From contig NZ_CP104263.1 of the NCBI RefSeq assembly GCF_025244825.1, forward strand, positions 2,108,001-2,172,000: DNA of 64,000 nucleotides, in the 5' to 3' direction. This document shows, in pieces, positions 56,179 to 64,000 of this stretch. Position 1 is the stretch's first letter, and each line of letters begins with the position of its first letter. Source of the DNA: Arthrobacter jinronghuae (GTDB lineage: Bacteria > Actinomycetota > Actinomycetes > Actinomycetales > Micrococcaceae). The translations under genes were made by a program, and so were the position numbers. The notes under the pieces are model-generated. The model saw nothing but the letters and a program-made list of their open reading frames with translations, searched no databases and had not been told where the DNA came from.

Positions 56179-58191
56179 CTACTTGTCCCGGTTACGGACG
56201 GCTTCGACAATCCGCTTGACGGCCTCTTCAACGGGTACGCCGTTGTCCTGGCTGCCGTCGCGGAAGCGGAAGGACACGGCACCTGCCTCGGCATCGTCGC
56301 CGCCGGCGATCAGGACAAACGGGATCTTGTCCTTGGACGCCGTGCGGATCTTCTTCGGGAAGCGGTCGGTTCCGGTGTCCACCTGGGCGCGGATGCCGTG
56401 GGCCTTGAGCTTGTCGACGACGTCGAACATGTAGTCGTTGAACGCTTCGGCCACGGGGATGCCGACTACCTGCACCGGTGCCAGCCAGGCCGGGAACGCG
56501 CCGGCGTAGTGCTCGGTGAGCACAGCCATGAAGCGTTCCACGGAGCCGAACAGGGCGCGGTGGATCATAACCGGGCGCTGGCGGGTGCCGTCAGCGGCCT
56601 GGTACTCGAGCTCGAAGCGCTTGGGCAGGTTGAAGTCCAGCTGGATGGTGGACATCTGCCAGGTGCGGCCGATGGCGTCTCGGGCCTGGACGGAAATCTT
56701 CGGGCCGTAGAAGGCTGCTCCGCCCGGATCCGGGACCAGGTCCAGGCCGGAAGCTTCGGCAACCTCGGCGAGGGTGCGGGTGGCTTCCTCCCAGATGTCG
56801 TCGGAGCCGACGAACTTCTCCGGGTCCTTGGTGGACAGCTCCAGGTAGAAGTCATCCAGGCCGTAGTCCTTGAGCAGGTCCAGCACGAACTTCAGCGTGG
56901 TGGTCAGCTCGTCCTTCATCTGCTCGCGGGTGCAGTAGATGTGGGCGTCGTCCTGGGTCATGCCCCGCACGCGCGTCAGGCCGTGGATCACGCCGGACTT
57001 CTCGTAGCGGTACACGGAACCGAATTCGAACAGCCGCAGCGGAAGCTCACGGTAGGACCGTCCGCGGGAGCGGAAGATCAGGTTGTGCATGGGGCAGTTC
57101 ATCGGCTTCAGATAGTAGTCCTGGCCGGGCTTGGTGACCTCGCCGGTCTCCGGGTCGGTGACCTCGTCCACGTGCATGGGAGGGAACATCCCGTCGCGGT
57201 ACCAGTCCAGGTGGCCGGAAACCTCGTACAGGTGGCCCTTGGTGATGTGCGGGGTGTAGACGAACTCGTAGCCGGCCTCGGTGTGGCGCTGGCGGGAGTA
57301 GTCCTCCATGGCCTTGCGGATGATGCCGCCCTTGGGGTGGAACACCGGCAGGCCCGAACCCAGTTCATCCGGGAAGGAGAACAGGTCCAGTTCGGTGCCC
57401 AGCTTGCGGTGGTCGCGGCGCTCGGCCTCGGCCAGGCGTTCCTGGTAGGCCTTCAGCGCGTCCTTGGTGGGCCAGGCGGTGCCGTAGATGCGCTGCAGCT
57501 GCTGGTTCTTCTGGTTGCCCAGCCAGTAGGCGGCGGCGGAGCGGGTGAGGGCGAAGGCGTTGGAGATCAGCTTGGTGTTAGGCAGGTGCGGGCCGCGGCA
57601 CAGATCGCACCAGACGACGTCGCCGGACTTGCGGTCCACATTGTCGTAAATGGTGATCTCGCCGGCACCGACCTCGATGCTGGCACCTTCGCCGGCTTCC
57701 TCGGCGCCGTCCTTCTTGCCCAGCAGTTCAAGCTTGTACGGCTCGTTCTTCATGGCTTCGCGGGCTTCGTCTTCGCTGACCACGCGGCGGGCAAACTTCT
57801 GGTTCGAGTTGATGATCTTCTGCATCATCTTCTCGAGGGTCTTCAAATCCTCCGGCGTGAACGGCTCGGCTACGTCGAAGTCGAAGTAGAAACCGTCCTT
57901 GATGTACGGGCCGATGCCCAGCTTGGCGTCCGGACGCAGCTGCTGCACGGCCTGGGCCATGACATGGGCGGTGGAGTGGCGCAGGACATTCAGTCCGTCT
58001 TCGGACTCAATGGTGACGGACTCCACGATGTCGCCCTGCTCCAGCGGCGTATCCAGGTCCTTGAGGACGGAGTGAACGCGCATCACGACGACGTCGCGGC
58101 GGTCGAAGAAGAGCTGCGCACCAGTGGTGCCAGTATCCACCGTGGTCTCTTCGCCGTCGACGATGAGGGTGAACTTCTCTGGCACTGACAC
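56179..58191 (-). CDS. thrS: Threonyl-tRNA synthetase
   Basis: 670-residue class II synthetase with the N-terminal TGS domain ([20 protein letters not shown]), editing domain ([19 protein letters not shown]) and catalytic core with [12 protein letters not shown] (zinc-ligand Cys), [20 protein letters not shown] and anticodon domain. GTG 58191 with AGGAG six bases upstream is the start. No T-box leader. TAACAT at 58269-58264, overlapping the dnaE2 stop, with TTGGTG 18 bases upstream, is a possible promoter. Confidence 0.97.
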   Translation of the reverse strand: MSVPEKFTLIVDGEETTVDTGTTGAQLFFDRRDVVVMRVHSVLKDLDTPLEQGDIVESVTIESEDGLNVLRHSTAHVMAQAVQQLRPDAKLGIGPYIKDGFYFDFDVAEPFTPEDLKTLEKMMQKIINSNQKFARRVVSEDEAREAMKNEPYKLELLGKKDGAEEAGEGASIEVGAGEITIYDNVDRKSGDVVWCDLCRGPHLPNTKLISNAFALTRSAAAYWLGNQKNQQLQRIYGTAWPTKDALKAYQERLAEAERRDHRKLGTELDLFSFPDELGSGLPVFHPKGGIIRKAMEDYSRQRHTEAGYEFVYTPHITKGHLYEVSGHLDWYRDGMFPPMHVDEVTDPETGEVTKPGQDYYLKPMNCPMHNLIFRSRGRSYRELPLRLFEFGSVYRYEKSGVIHGLTRVRGMTQDDAHIYCTREQMKDELTTTLKFVLDLLKDYGLDDFYLELSTKDPEKFVGSDDIWEEATRTLAEVAEASGLDLVPDPGGAAFYGPKISVQARDAIGRTWQMSTIQLDFNLPKRFELEYQAADGTRQRPVMIHRALFGSVERFMAVLTEHYAGAFPAWLAPVQVVGIPVAEAFNDYMFDVVDKLKAHGIRAQVDTGTDRFPKKIRTASKDKIPFVLIAGGDDAEAGAVSFRFRDGSQDNGVPVEEAVKRIVEAVRNRDK

Positions 58192-58266
58192 GGTTGTCTC
58201 CTAGATTTCGTTGTACGGCGTCTGCTGCACGGCCTGGACACGGCCGCACTTCCGCCCGTACCGATG

Positions 58267-61200
58267 TTATCCGCTGCGCTTGGACCCCACCAACATGCCG
58301 CGCTGACGGCCGGGCTTCGGAAGCGAGTCCGTGTCCGCCAGGTTCCATGCCTCGAGGGCCTGCAGGCTGATGCCCCGCGGCCCGGTGCGGCGGGTCAGCC
58401 CGCGGACCAGCAGCAGCTCGGTGCCGAAAAGCAGCGGACCGGATTTCTCCTGCGCCTCGTGGAAGAACGTGCAGTCAATGCACCCGGTGCCGTCGTCGAG
58501 GCTGATGAACACCACCCGGCGTCCCCCGCGCATGGGCGGAGTCTGCGTGGCCACCCGGATCCCGGCGACCAGCACCTCGGTCCCGTTGCGCAGGTCCATC
58601 AGTGCTTCCGCGGGAGTGACGCCCAGCCCGCGCAGCAGCGGACCGTAGCTTTCCATCAGGTGCGCGCTGACGTCCACGGACAGCAGGTCCAGTTCGGTGC
58701 GGACCTTTTCCCGCAGACCTGGTTCGGGCAGGTGATGGTGCAGGTTCGCCAGCTCGGTATCGCCCAGCGGCAGTGCCAGCTGCCCGGGAATCGGATCGTG
58801 CTTCCGGGACGCGGACTTGGCCGGCGCGGCGTCCAGGTAGGAGATCAGGTCCGCGCGGCTGCCCTCGGAGCCGGTCTGCTTGCTGAGCGAGTCGAACGCA
58901 CCGAGCTGCGCCAGCCTGCGCAGGGTGGGCCGGGAGACCTTCGCGCGTGCCCGCAGGTCCGCCAGGGAGTCATAGGGCTGCCCGGCGGCAATGCGCTTTA
59001 GTTCGACGGCGGACAGCCCGTAGATCCCGGCCAGGGACAGCCGGATGCCCAGCCGGCCGTCGTCGAGCCGTTCCACCCGGTAGGTTTCGCCGCTGCGGTT
59101 GATGTCCAGGGGCAGGATGGGGATGCCCATCCGCCGGGCCTCGGCCACGAGCAGCCGGCGGGGGTACATCCCGGGATCGTGCTCGAAAATCCCGGCGAGG
59201 AACGCTGCCGGGTGGTGCGCCTTCAACCACGCGGACTGGTAGGTGGGTACGGCAAAGGCAGCGCCGTGGGCCTTGCAGAAGCCGAAGCTGCCGAAGGCCT
59301 TGAGCGTGTCCCAGACCTTGTCGATGGTCTCCGGAGTGTAGCCGCGGGCGGCGGCCTTGCTGCGGAAGTATTCCTCCACGCCGGGCTCGGCGGTTTCGTT
59401 GCCCAGCAGCCGGCGCAGTTCATCCGCCTTCGCCAGCCCGCAGCCGGTGAAGACGTTCAGGGTCCGCAGCACCTGTTCGTGGAAGACGGTGACGCCGTGC
59501 GTTTCGGCCAGCACCGGGCGCAGCGCCTCGTGCGGGTACACCTCCGGGGAGAAACCGTGCCGGTGTTCCAGGAACGGGCGGACCATGTCCGATTTCATCG
59601 GGCCGGGCCGGAACAGGGAAATGTCGATGATCAGGTCATTGAACTCCCGCGGCGCCAGCTTGCCCACCAGTTCACGCTGCCCCGGGGATTCGATCTGGAA
59701 GCAGCCCAGGGTATGCGTGCTGCGGATAAGTTCGTAGGTGGGTTCGTCGTCGAACGGCACGGCATCCAAGTTGATCCGGCCGTCCGCTTCGACGAACTCC
59801 GGGTCCGGGGAGTCCGGCCCGTCCCGGTGCTTCCCGGCGGCAATGACCTCTTCACGGGAGGAGTGCACCCGCACCACTTCGCGGACGGCAAAGGCCATGG
59901 CGCTCTGCATCCGCACGCCCAGCACGTCGAGTTTGAGCATGCCCATGGGGTCCATGTCGTGCTTGTCGAACTGGGACATGGGCAGGCCCAGGCCGCTGGG
60001 CTGCACTGGGGTGCGGTCCAGCAGGGAGGTATCCCCCAGGATCACTCCGCAGGGATGCATGGAGATGTGCCGGGGCAGCCGGTCCAGGCGTTCGGTGAGG
60101 TCCACCAGCAGGTCCAGCTGCTGGTTCTTTTCCACCTGGCCGGAGAATTCCCGCAGTTCGGGCTTTTCGGCGAGCGCCTCGCGGAAGTTGCGGGCCGAGA
60201 AACGCCACAGCTGCTTAGCCACAGCGCCGATCTCCTCCTCGGGCATGCCCAGCGCCAGTCCGGCGTCGCGCACCGCTCCCCGTGCCCGGTAGCCGTTCTG
60301 CATGCTCATCAGTGTGACGCGTTCGGAGCCGAAGCGTTCGAAGATGCGGTGATAGACGTTGTGCCGCTCAGCGCTTTCAACGTCAATGTCGATGTCCGGC
60401 AGCGTGGACCGGTCCCGGGACAGGAAGCGTTCAAAGATCAGGTCATGGTCCAGCGGGTTCACGTGGCTGACGCCCAGCAGGTAGTTCACCAGCGAGGAGG
60501 CCCCCGACCCCCGGGCAGCGGCGCGTACCCCCATCCCGGTGATCATGTCCGAGACTTCCGCAACGGTGAGGAAGTACGAGGCGAAGCCCAGCCGCTCGAT
60601 GATGCCCAGCTCGTGTTCGAGCCGGTTGCGCAGCTCGACTTCGGCAATGGAGTCCCGGGCACGCAGCCTGCGGGTAATCCCTGCCTCGCAGCGCTGGCGC
60701 AGTTCGATCATGGGTTCGGCCTCGATGCCGATCACCGAGGCTTCGGGCACCACGGGCTGCTTCCAGCCCATGTCCGCCACGGGGTCTATTCGGCAGCTAT
60801 CCGCGAGCGCCGCAGTGTCGGCCAGCATCCGTGCCGCTCCGGAGGAACCGTAGCCTGCCTCTGAGCTGATCTCACGGGCCAGTGCAGTCATCTCCCGTGT
60901 CCCCTTGAGCCAGCCCTGTCCGTTGGGCTGTAAGTCCGGGAGGTGGGAGAGCGAGGTCAGCGAGCGCGCGGCGTCGAGCACGTCGGCGGTGGCGGCTCCA
61001 TCCTCGTCCACATAGCGCACGGCATTGGTGAGGATGCCGGGCACGCGCATCTCGTCGGCCAGCCGGAACATGCGTACTGCGTGGGCGAGGCTGAGGTTCT
61101 CCCCCGGCGCAGACAGATGCGTGACCACCTCGACGGCGAGCGCCCGGGCAGGGATCAGCGAGCGCCAGCGGCCGAACAGGGTGCGGGCGACGGCGTAGCT

Positions 61201-61692
61201 TCGGCTGCGCATGGCCTGGCCGACGTCGGACTGCGGGCCGACGAGGACGGTCAGGACCGGTTCGGCCTCCTCCTCGGGGACGCCTTGCCCGGCTCCTACG
61301 CCGCGGACGTACCCGGCAAGCTGCTCCATGGTGACGCCTACCGGTTTGCCGGCGCGTGCCCGGGAGGCGGAGGTGGCGGCGTGCGCGGCGGAGATCAGCC
61401 GGCACAGGGCACGGTAGCCCGCTCCCCCGGTATGCCCGTGGGCGAGAATGACCACCCGTCCCGTGACGGCGTTACTGCCATCCAGCACAGCCAGGTCCAC
61501 CCCGACGATGGGATCGATGCCCGCCTCCATGCAGGCCCGCAGGTGCTTGACCGTTCCATAGAGCCCGTCCCGGTCGGTGCAGGCGAGCGCATCCGCGCCG
61601 TCGGCCGCTGCGGCCTGCGCCATCTCCTCCGGCCAGGACACCCCGTAGTGGGCGCTGAACGCAGTGGCTGCGTGCAGGTGGATGAAGCTCAT
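58267..61692 (-). CDS. dnaE2: Error-prone DNA polymerase III alpha subunit DnaE2
   Basis: 1,141-residue C-family polymerase that performs SOS mutagenesis and translesion synthesis. PHP domain at the N-terminus (FIHLHAATAFSAHYGVSW), polymerase palm with AARGSGASSLVNYLLG and the catalytic triad motif PDIDIDVES (residues 432-440), then HhH and OB domains. The shorter length and lack of the C-terminal beta-clamp/tau region mark DnaE2 rather than DnaE1. The ATG has no Shine-Dalgarno at proper spacing and follows two tiny coupled ORFs, so translation may rely on reinitiation from DUF6504. Confidence 0.95.
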   Translation of the reverse strand: MSFIHLHAATAFSAHYGVSWPEEMAQAAAADGADALACTDRDGLYGTVKHLRACMEAGIDPIVGVDLAVLDGSNAVTGRVVILAHGHTGGAGYRALCRLISAAHAATSASRARAGKPVGVTMEQLAGYVRGVGAGQGVPEEEAEPVLTVLVGPQSDVGQAMRSRSYAVARTLFGRWRSLIPARALAVEVVTHLSAPGENLSLAHAVRMFRLADEMRVPGILTNAVRYVDEDGAATADVLDAARSLTSLSHLPDLQPNGQGWLKGTREMTALAREISSEAGYGSSGAARMLADTAALADSCRIDPVADMGWKQPVVPEASVIGIEAEPMIELRQRCEAGITRRLRARDSIAEVELRNRLEHELGIIERLGFASYFLTVAEVSDMITGMGVRAAARGSGASSLVNYLLGVSHVNPLDHDLIFERFLSRDRSTLPDIDIDVESAERHNVYHRIFERFGSERVTLMSMQNGYRARGAVRDAGLALGMPEEEIGAVAKQLWRFSARNFREALAEKPELREFSGQVEKNQQLDLLVDLTERLDRLPRHISMHPCGVILGDTSLLDRTPVQPSGLGLPMSQFDKHDMDPMGMLKLDVLGVRMQSAMAFAVREVVRVHSSREEVIAAGKHRDGPDSPDPEFVEADGRINLDAVPFDDEPTYELIRSTHTLGCFQIESPGQRELVGKLAPREFNDLIIDISLFRPGPMKSDMVRPFLEHRHGFSPEVYPHEALRPVLAETHGVTVFHEQVLRTLNVFTGCGLAKADELRRLLGNETAEPGVEEYFRSKAAARGYTPETIDKVWDTLKAFGSFGFCKAHGAAFAVPTYQSAWLKAHHPAAFLAGIFEHDPGMYPRRLLVAEARRMGIPILPLDINRSGETYRVERLDDGRLGIRLSLAGIYGLSAVELKRIAAGQPYDSLADLRARAKVSRPTLRRLAQLGAFDSLSKQTGSEGSRADLISYLDAAPAKSASRKHDPIPGQLALPLGDTELANLHHHLPEPGLREKVRTELDLLSVDVSAHLMESYGPLLRGLGVTPAEALMDLRNGTEVLVAGIRVATQTPPMRGGRRVVFISLDDGTGCIDCTFFHEAQEKSGPLLFGTELLLVRGLTRRTGPRGISLQALEAWNLADTDSLPKPGRQRGMLVGSKRSG

Positions 61693-61695
61693 TGT

Positions 61696-61730
61696 TTAGG
61701 CGCCGTCTTCCATTAGGCACTGTCTTCCAT
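61696..61730 (-). other. Two tandem five-codon minigenes between DUF6504 and dnaE2
   Basis: After the DUF6504 TAA, the minus strand reads ATGGAAGACAGTGCCTAA (MEDSA, 61730-61713) and then ATGGAAGACGGCGCCTAA (MEDGA, 61713-61696). Each start overlaps the preceding stop (TAATG), and the dnaE2 ATG follows three bases after the last stop. The unit is a 17-bp tandem duplication of the DUF6504 3' end. Each repeat carries a purine run (GGAAGA or GAGGGA) that could act as a ribosome-binding site for the next start. Confidence 0.75.
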
Positions 61731-62041
61731 TAGGCGCTGTCCCTCAGGGCGTCATGGATCCGGATCAGGCGCCAGCGGTCGCTGCGGACGTGATGCGAAA
61801 GGTCGAGGGTGCGCAGGTCGGAGCGGTCATTGACCCGGGCCTGGACCCGCCAGATCTCGGTATCCACCAGCCCGGCGCCGTGTCCGCGTTCGGCTCGGGT
61901 TTCCTCTTCCCACCAGTTGCGGCGTTCATACCAGCGCACCGGATCGGCCCCCACCTTGTAGGTGCGCCCGCCCCAGATAAGCCGGAGAGGCTGGCCCGCG
62001 GGCGAGCACACCACCTCGATTGCTTCGCTGAAGGTACCCAT
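61730..62041 (-). CDS. DUF6504 family protein of the dnaE2 mutasome unit
   Basis: 103-residue small protein with no membrane segment; aromatic and arginine-rich (GADPVRWYERRNWWEEETR, TLDLSHHVRSDRWRLIRIHD). DUF6504 proteins occur in actinobacteria beside imuB or dnaE2. ATG 62041 has AGGAAG upstream. Its stop begins the minigene ladder leading to dnaE2. No imuA or imuB is found in this window. A LexA box lies 88 bases upstream, so the unit is SOS-controlled. Confidence 0.8.
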   Translation of the reverse strand: MGTFSEAIEVVCSPAGQPLRLIWGGRTYKVGADPVRWYERRNWWEEETRAERGHGAGLVDTEIWRVQARVNDRSDLRTLDLSHHVRSDRWRLIRIHDALRDSA

Positions 62042-62351
62042 TCAGCTTCCTCTCCGCCCACGGATGCATGCACACGCACCAACCCACTGGTTATCCATTG
62101 GTTCACTTGGTTATCAGTTGGCAACTAATTCGAACATATGTTCGAACAGCTCCGCCACCAGTGTACGACCAGCCGGGGACAAACGGCACCACTCGGGGAT
62201 GGATCGGAAGGGAAGACCCGCTCCGGCGCAACAGGGCCCGCGGTGTCGCCGCAGAAGTAGATGCCCGCGCATGGTGCAGACTGTTCCCAGAACACACCGG
62301 ATCCGGTGCAGAAGGCCGGTCCGGGCAGTTTTCACCGAATGGGGGAAGAGT
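62042..62351. other. 310-base intergenic region with SOS control site
   Basis: Between DUF6504 (minus) and a small membrane-protein gene (plus). Contains the LexA palindrome at 62129-62146, two copies of a CTGGTTATC/TTGGTTATC motif just to its left (62087-62115) that on the minus strand could form the -10 region of DUF6504 (TAACCA), and a CACCGGATCCGGTG palindrome near 62296-62309. The rest shows no gene. Confidence 0.6.
62129..62146. promoter_or_regulatory. Perfect LexA (SOS) palindrome upstream of DUF6504-dnaE2
   Basis: TTCGAACATATGTTCGAA is an 18-base perfect palindrome containing the full LexA consensus TCGAAC-N4-GTTCGA. It lies 88 bases before the DUF6504 ATG and 206 bases before the divergent membrane-protein ATG, so it most likely governs the mutasome unit. 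Confidence 0.93.
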
Positions 62352-62816
62352 ATGACGGCAGACAGCAACACACCGCCTAATGGAGGGCAGCAGTCGGAAC
62401 CGTGGAATCCGTTCGGGCAGGGACCTGAACCCCAGCACCGGAATCCATATCTGGAAGACGTCCTGCCTGCGGATCAGGGCCCGGTTCCCCCAGAAGCGGC
62501 CTCCCGGAAAACACGGTTCAGCGCGGCAGCGATAACGGGAATGATCCTCGTGTCGATCGTCTGGGCGATCGTCGTCCGCCCCCTCGTCATCCTCGCCCCC
62601 TGGGACGTCTCCGACTTCTCCATTTTTGGCTTCTTCGCCTTTTCCGGCCTGTTCACCCTGCTCGCAGGAGTGACGGGATTCATCGCGGCGCTTATCCAGG
62701 GGAACAAGAAGCTTGCCGCCCGCCTGTACATCATTCCCTCCCTGATCTGGCAGGCAGGCCTCGTGGCAGCGCTTTTCCTGCTGGTGATCGCCCTATCCGG
62801 TTATGACGGCACCTAA
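62352..62816 (+). CDS. Small membrane protein with disordered N-terminus
   Basis: 154 residues from ATG 62352 with GGGGGAAGAG just upstream. The first ~55 residues are Pro/Gln/Asn-rich and disordered (NPFGQGPEPQHRNPYLED), followed by three hydrophobic segments (about residues 58-80, 85-112 and 125-148). Similar Pro-rich DUF-less membrane proteins are common in Arthrobacter; function unknown. Ends 13 bases before the convergent transporter gene. Confidence 0.75.
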   Translation: MTADSNTPPNGGQQSEPWNPFGQGPEPQHRNPYLEDVLPADQGPVPPEAASRKTRFSAAAITGMILVSIVWAIVVRPLVILAPWDVSDFSIFGFFAFSGLFTLLAGVTGFIAALIQGNKKLAARLYIIPSLIWQAGLVAALFLLVIALSGYDGT

Positions 62817-62829
62817 CGCCAGGCCGCTC

Positions 62830-64000
62830 CTATCTCCCGCTGTCCACGTCCACCTTCACCCGCGCCGTGGTGGACAACGGCGTCTCCCGAATGAACAGGC
62901 ACAGCACCAGGGCAACTGCCACGATGGGCACACTGAGCAGGAAAATGGGAGGCAGGGCCTGCCCGAATGCCGCAGCAATGAAGTCCTGCGCCGGTGCGGG
63001 GAGCCCGCGCAGCATAGCCGGACTCAGCGAATTGATGTCCCCTCCGAGGGCAGTCCCGGCCCCCGGCGGCGCCGCGGCAATCTCATTGCCCAACCGGTGG
63101 ATGAAGATCGACCCGAACAGCGCGATCCCGAACGAGGCACCGATCTGGCGGAAATAATTCGCTGCGGAAATCGCCGCGCCCATATCCCTGCCCGGCACGC
63201 TGTTCTGCACAATCAGCACCAGGTTCTGCATCAGCATTCCCAGCCCGAGTCCCATCACCAGCATGCCGATTGCGGTGAACCCGTATGGGGTGGTGTCCGA
63301 GATCCGTGAGAGCAGCACCAACCCGGCAATGATCACCGCACACCCCAGCACCGGATAGATCTTGTACCGGCCGGTGCGGGAAATCAGCTGCCCGGTGCCG
63401 ATGGAGGTCAGCAGCAGCCCGCCCATCATGGGCAGCATCATCAGGCCCGACTGCGTGGCGGTGGCCCGGTTGACCATCTGCAGGAAGGTGGGCAGGTAGG
63501 AGATGGTGGAGAACATCGCGATTCCGACGGCGATGCCCACCAGCACCGGCAGCAGGAAATTCCGGCTGCGGAACAGGCCAAGCGGCAGGATGGGTTCCTC
63601 GGCCCGCCTCTCCACCAGGACAAATGACGTGCCGGCCGCCAGCGTCACCACGGCCAGGGCAAGAATCTGCGGACTCGACCAGGCGTACGTGGTGCCGGCC
63701 CAGGTGGTCAGCATCACCAGGGCGGCGCTCGCGAGCGCAAGCAGCCCGGCGCCTGCGTAGTCCAGTTTCGGGCGCCGGCCCCGGGGTTTGGGCAGATGCA
63801 GCGAAGACACGACGACGGCGAGCGCCACCGCGCCGATGGGCAGGTTGATGTAGAACACCCACCGCCAGGACCAGGCATCGGTGATCCAGCCGCCCAGCAG
63901 CGGACCGCCCACGGACGCCAGCCCGAAGGCCGCCCCGATCAGGCCCATGTACTTCCCGCGCTCCCGCGGGGAGACCAGGTCCCCGAGGATGGCCTGCGCC
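62830..64000 (-). CDS. MFS transporter, DHA2 (14-helix drug:H+ antiporter) type, 5' end outside window
   Basis: The visible ~390 residues are the C-terminal part of a major facilitator. Before residue VSPRERGKYMGLIGAAFGLASVGGPLLGGW (motif C of drug antiporters) the frame runs open to the window edge, so the start is missing. About ten transmembrane segments remain; WRWVFYINLPIGAVAL and FGSIFIHRLGNEI fit EmrB/QacA-type multidrug exporters. Substrate unknown. The shorter ATG at 63948 is internal. Confidence 0.9.
   Translation of the reverse strand, partial: AQAILGDLVSPRERGKYMGLIGAAFGLASVGGPLLGGWITDAWSWRWVFYINLPIGAVALAVVVSSLHLPKPRGRRPKLDYAGAGLLALASAALVMLTTWAGTTYAWSSPQILALAVVTLAAGTSFVLVERRAEEPILPLGLFRSRNFLLPVLVGIAVGIAMFSTISYLPTFLQMVNRATATQSGLMMLPMMGGLLLTSIGTGQLISRTGRYKIYPVLGCAVIIAGLVLLSRISDTTPYGFTAIGMLVMGLGLGMLMQNLVLIVQNSVPGRDMGAAISAANYFRQIGASFGIALFGSIFIHRLGNEIAAAPPGAGTALGGDINSLSPAMLRGLPAPAQDFIAAAFGQALPPIFLLSVPIVAVALVLCLFIRETPLSTTARVKVDVDSGR

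Overview
This 64 kb window comes from a high-GC actinobacterial chromosome. Gene content, order and protein style (prefix-less EF-P, MurT/GatD, DUF6167 and DUF948 next to alaS, acVLRF1-type peptidyl-tRNA hydrolase, LexA boxes of the TCGAAC-N4-GTTCGA type) point to the Micrococcales, most likely an Arthrobacter-like Micrococcaceae member. The genus is an inference. The backbone is almost entirely housekeeping and runs mostly on the minus strand. It is broadly collinear with the thrS-HIT-pgsA ... yebC-ruvCAB-yajC-secDF-relA ... hisS ... aspS ... rarA ... alaS-ruvX-mltG-aro-efp-nusB ... pyr block of Mycobacterium. I saw no tRNA, rRNA, CRISPR array or insertion sequence.

Layout on the minus strand from the left: a pyrimidine operon (pyrR-pyrB-pyrC-membrane PH-like protein-carA-carB, carB cut by the window edge) at 1-7.4 kb, in which every junction overlaps by 1 or 4 nt and the pyrR leader holds a PyrR-binding loop; a plus-strand PrsW-type protease at 7.5-8.7 kb; the alaS-ruvX-mltG-aroE-aroC-aroK-aroB-efp-nusB block at 8.8-18.1 kb; DUF6167, DUF948 and rpsD; rarA divergent from a ribosome-rescue hydrolase; nitronate monooxygenase and PhzF; aspS; an APC permease; an adenine/adenosine deaminase; a two-component system (29.0-31.0 kb); hisS; a membrane-anchored cyclophilin and a DUF349 protein; relA/spoT; secF-secD-yajC; ruvB-ruvA-ruvC; and yebC.

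From 44.9 to 54.8 kb the conserved order is broken. Where other actinobacteria carry PIM-synthesis and pdxS/pdxT genes between yebC and pgsA, this genome has murT-gatD, a squalene-cyclase-like alpha/alpha-toroid protein paired with a two-helix membrane protein, a LexA-controlled DUF222/HNH endonuclease, a methyltransferase, a CapA lipoprotein and an M3 peptidase. The order then resumes with pgsA, the HIT protein and thrS. An SOS-controlled DUF6504-dnaE2 mutagenesis unit follows, then a small membrane protein and a partial DHA2-type MFS transporter.

Regulatory points of most interest: two near-perfect LexA boxes (one containing the start codon of its gene) and a weaker third before ruvA; a ladder of two tandem five-codon minigenes linking DUF6504 to dnaE2; a probable leaderless six-codon ORF whose stop overlaps the prsW start; and three convergent gene pairs whose stop codons share a single CTAG.
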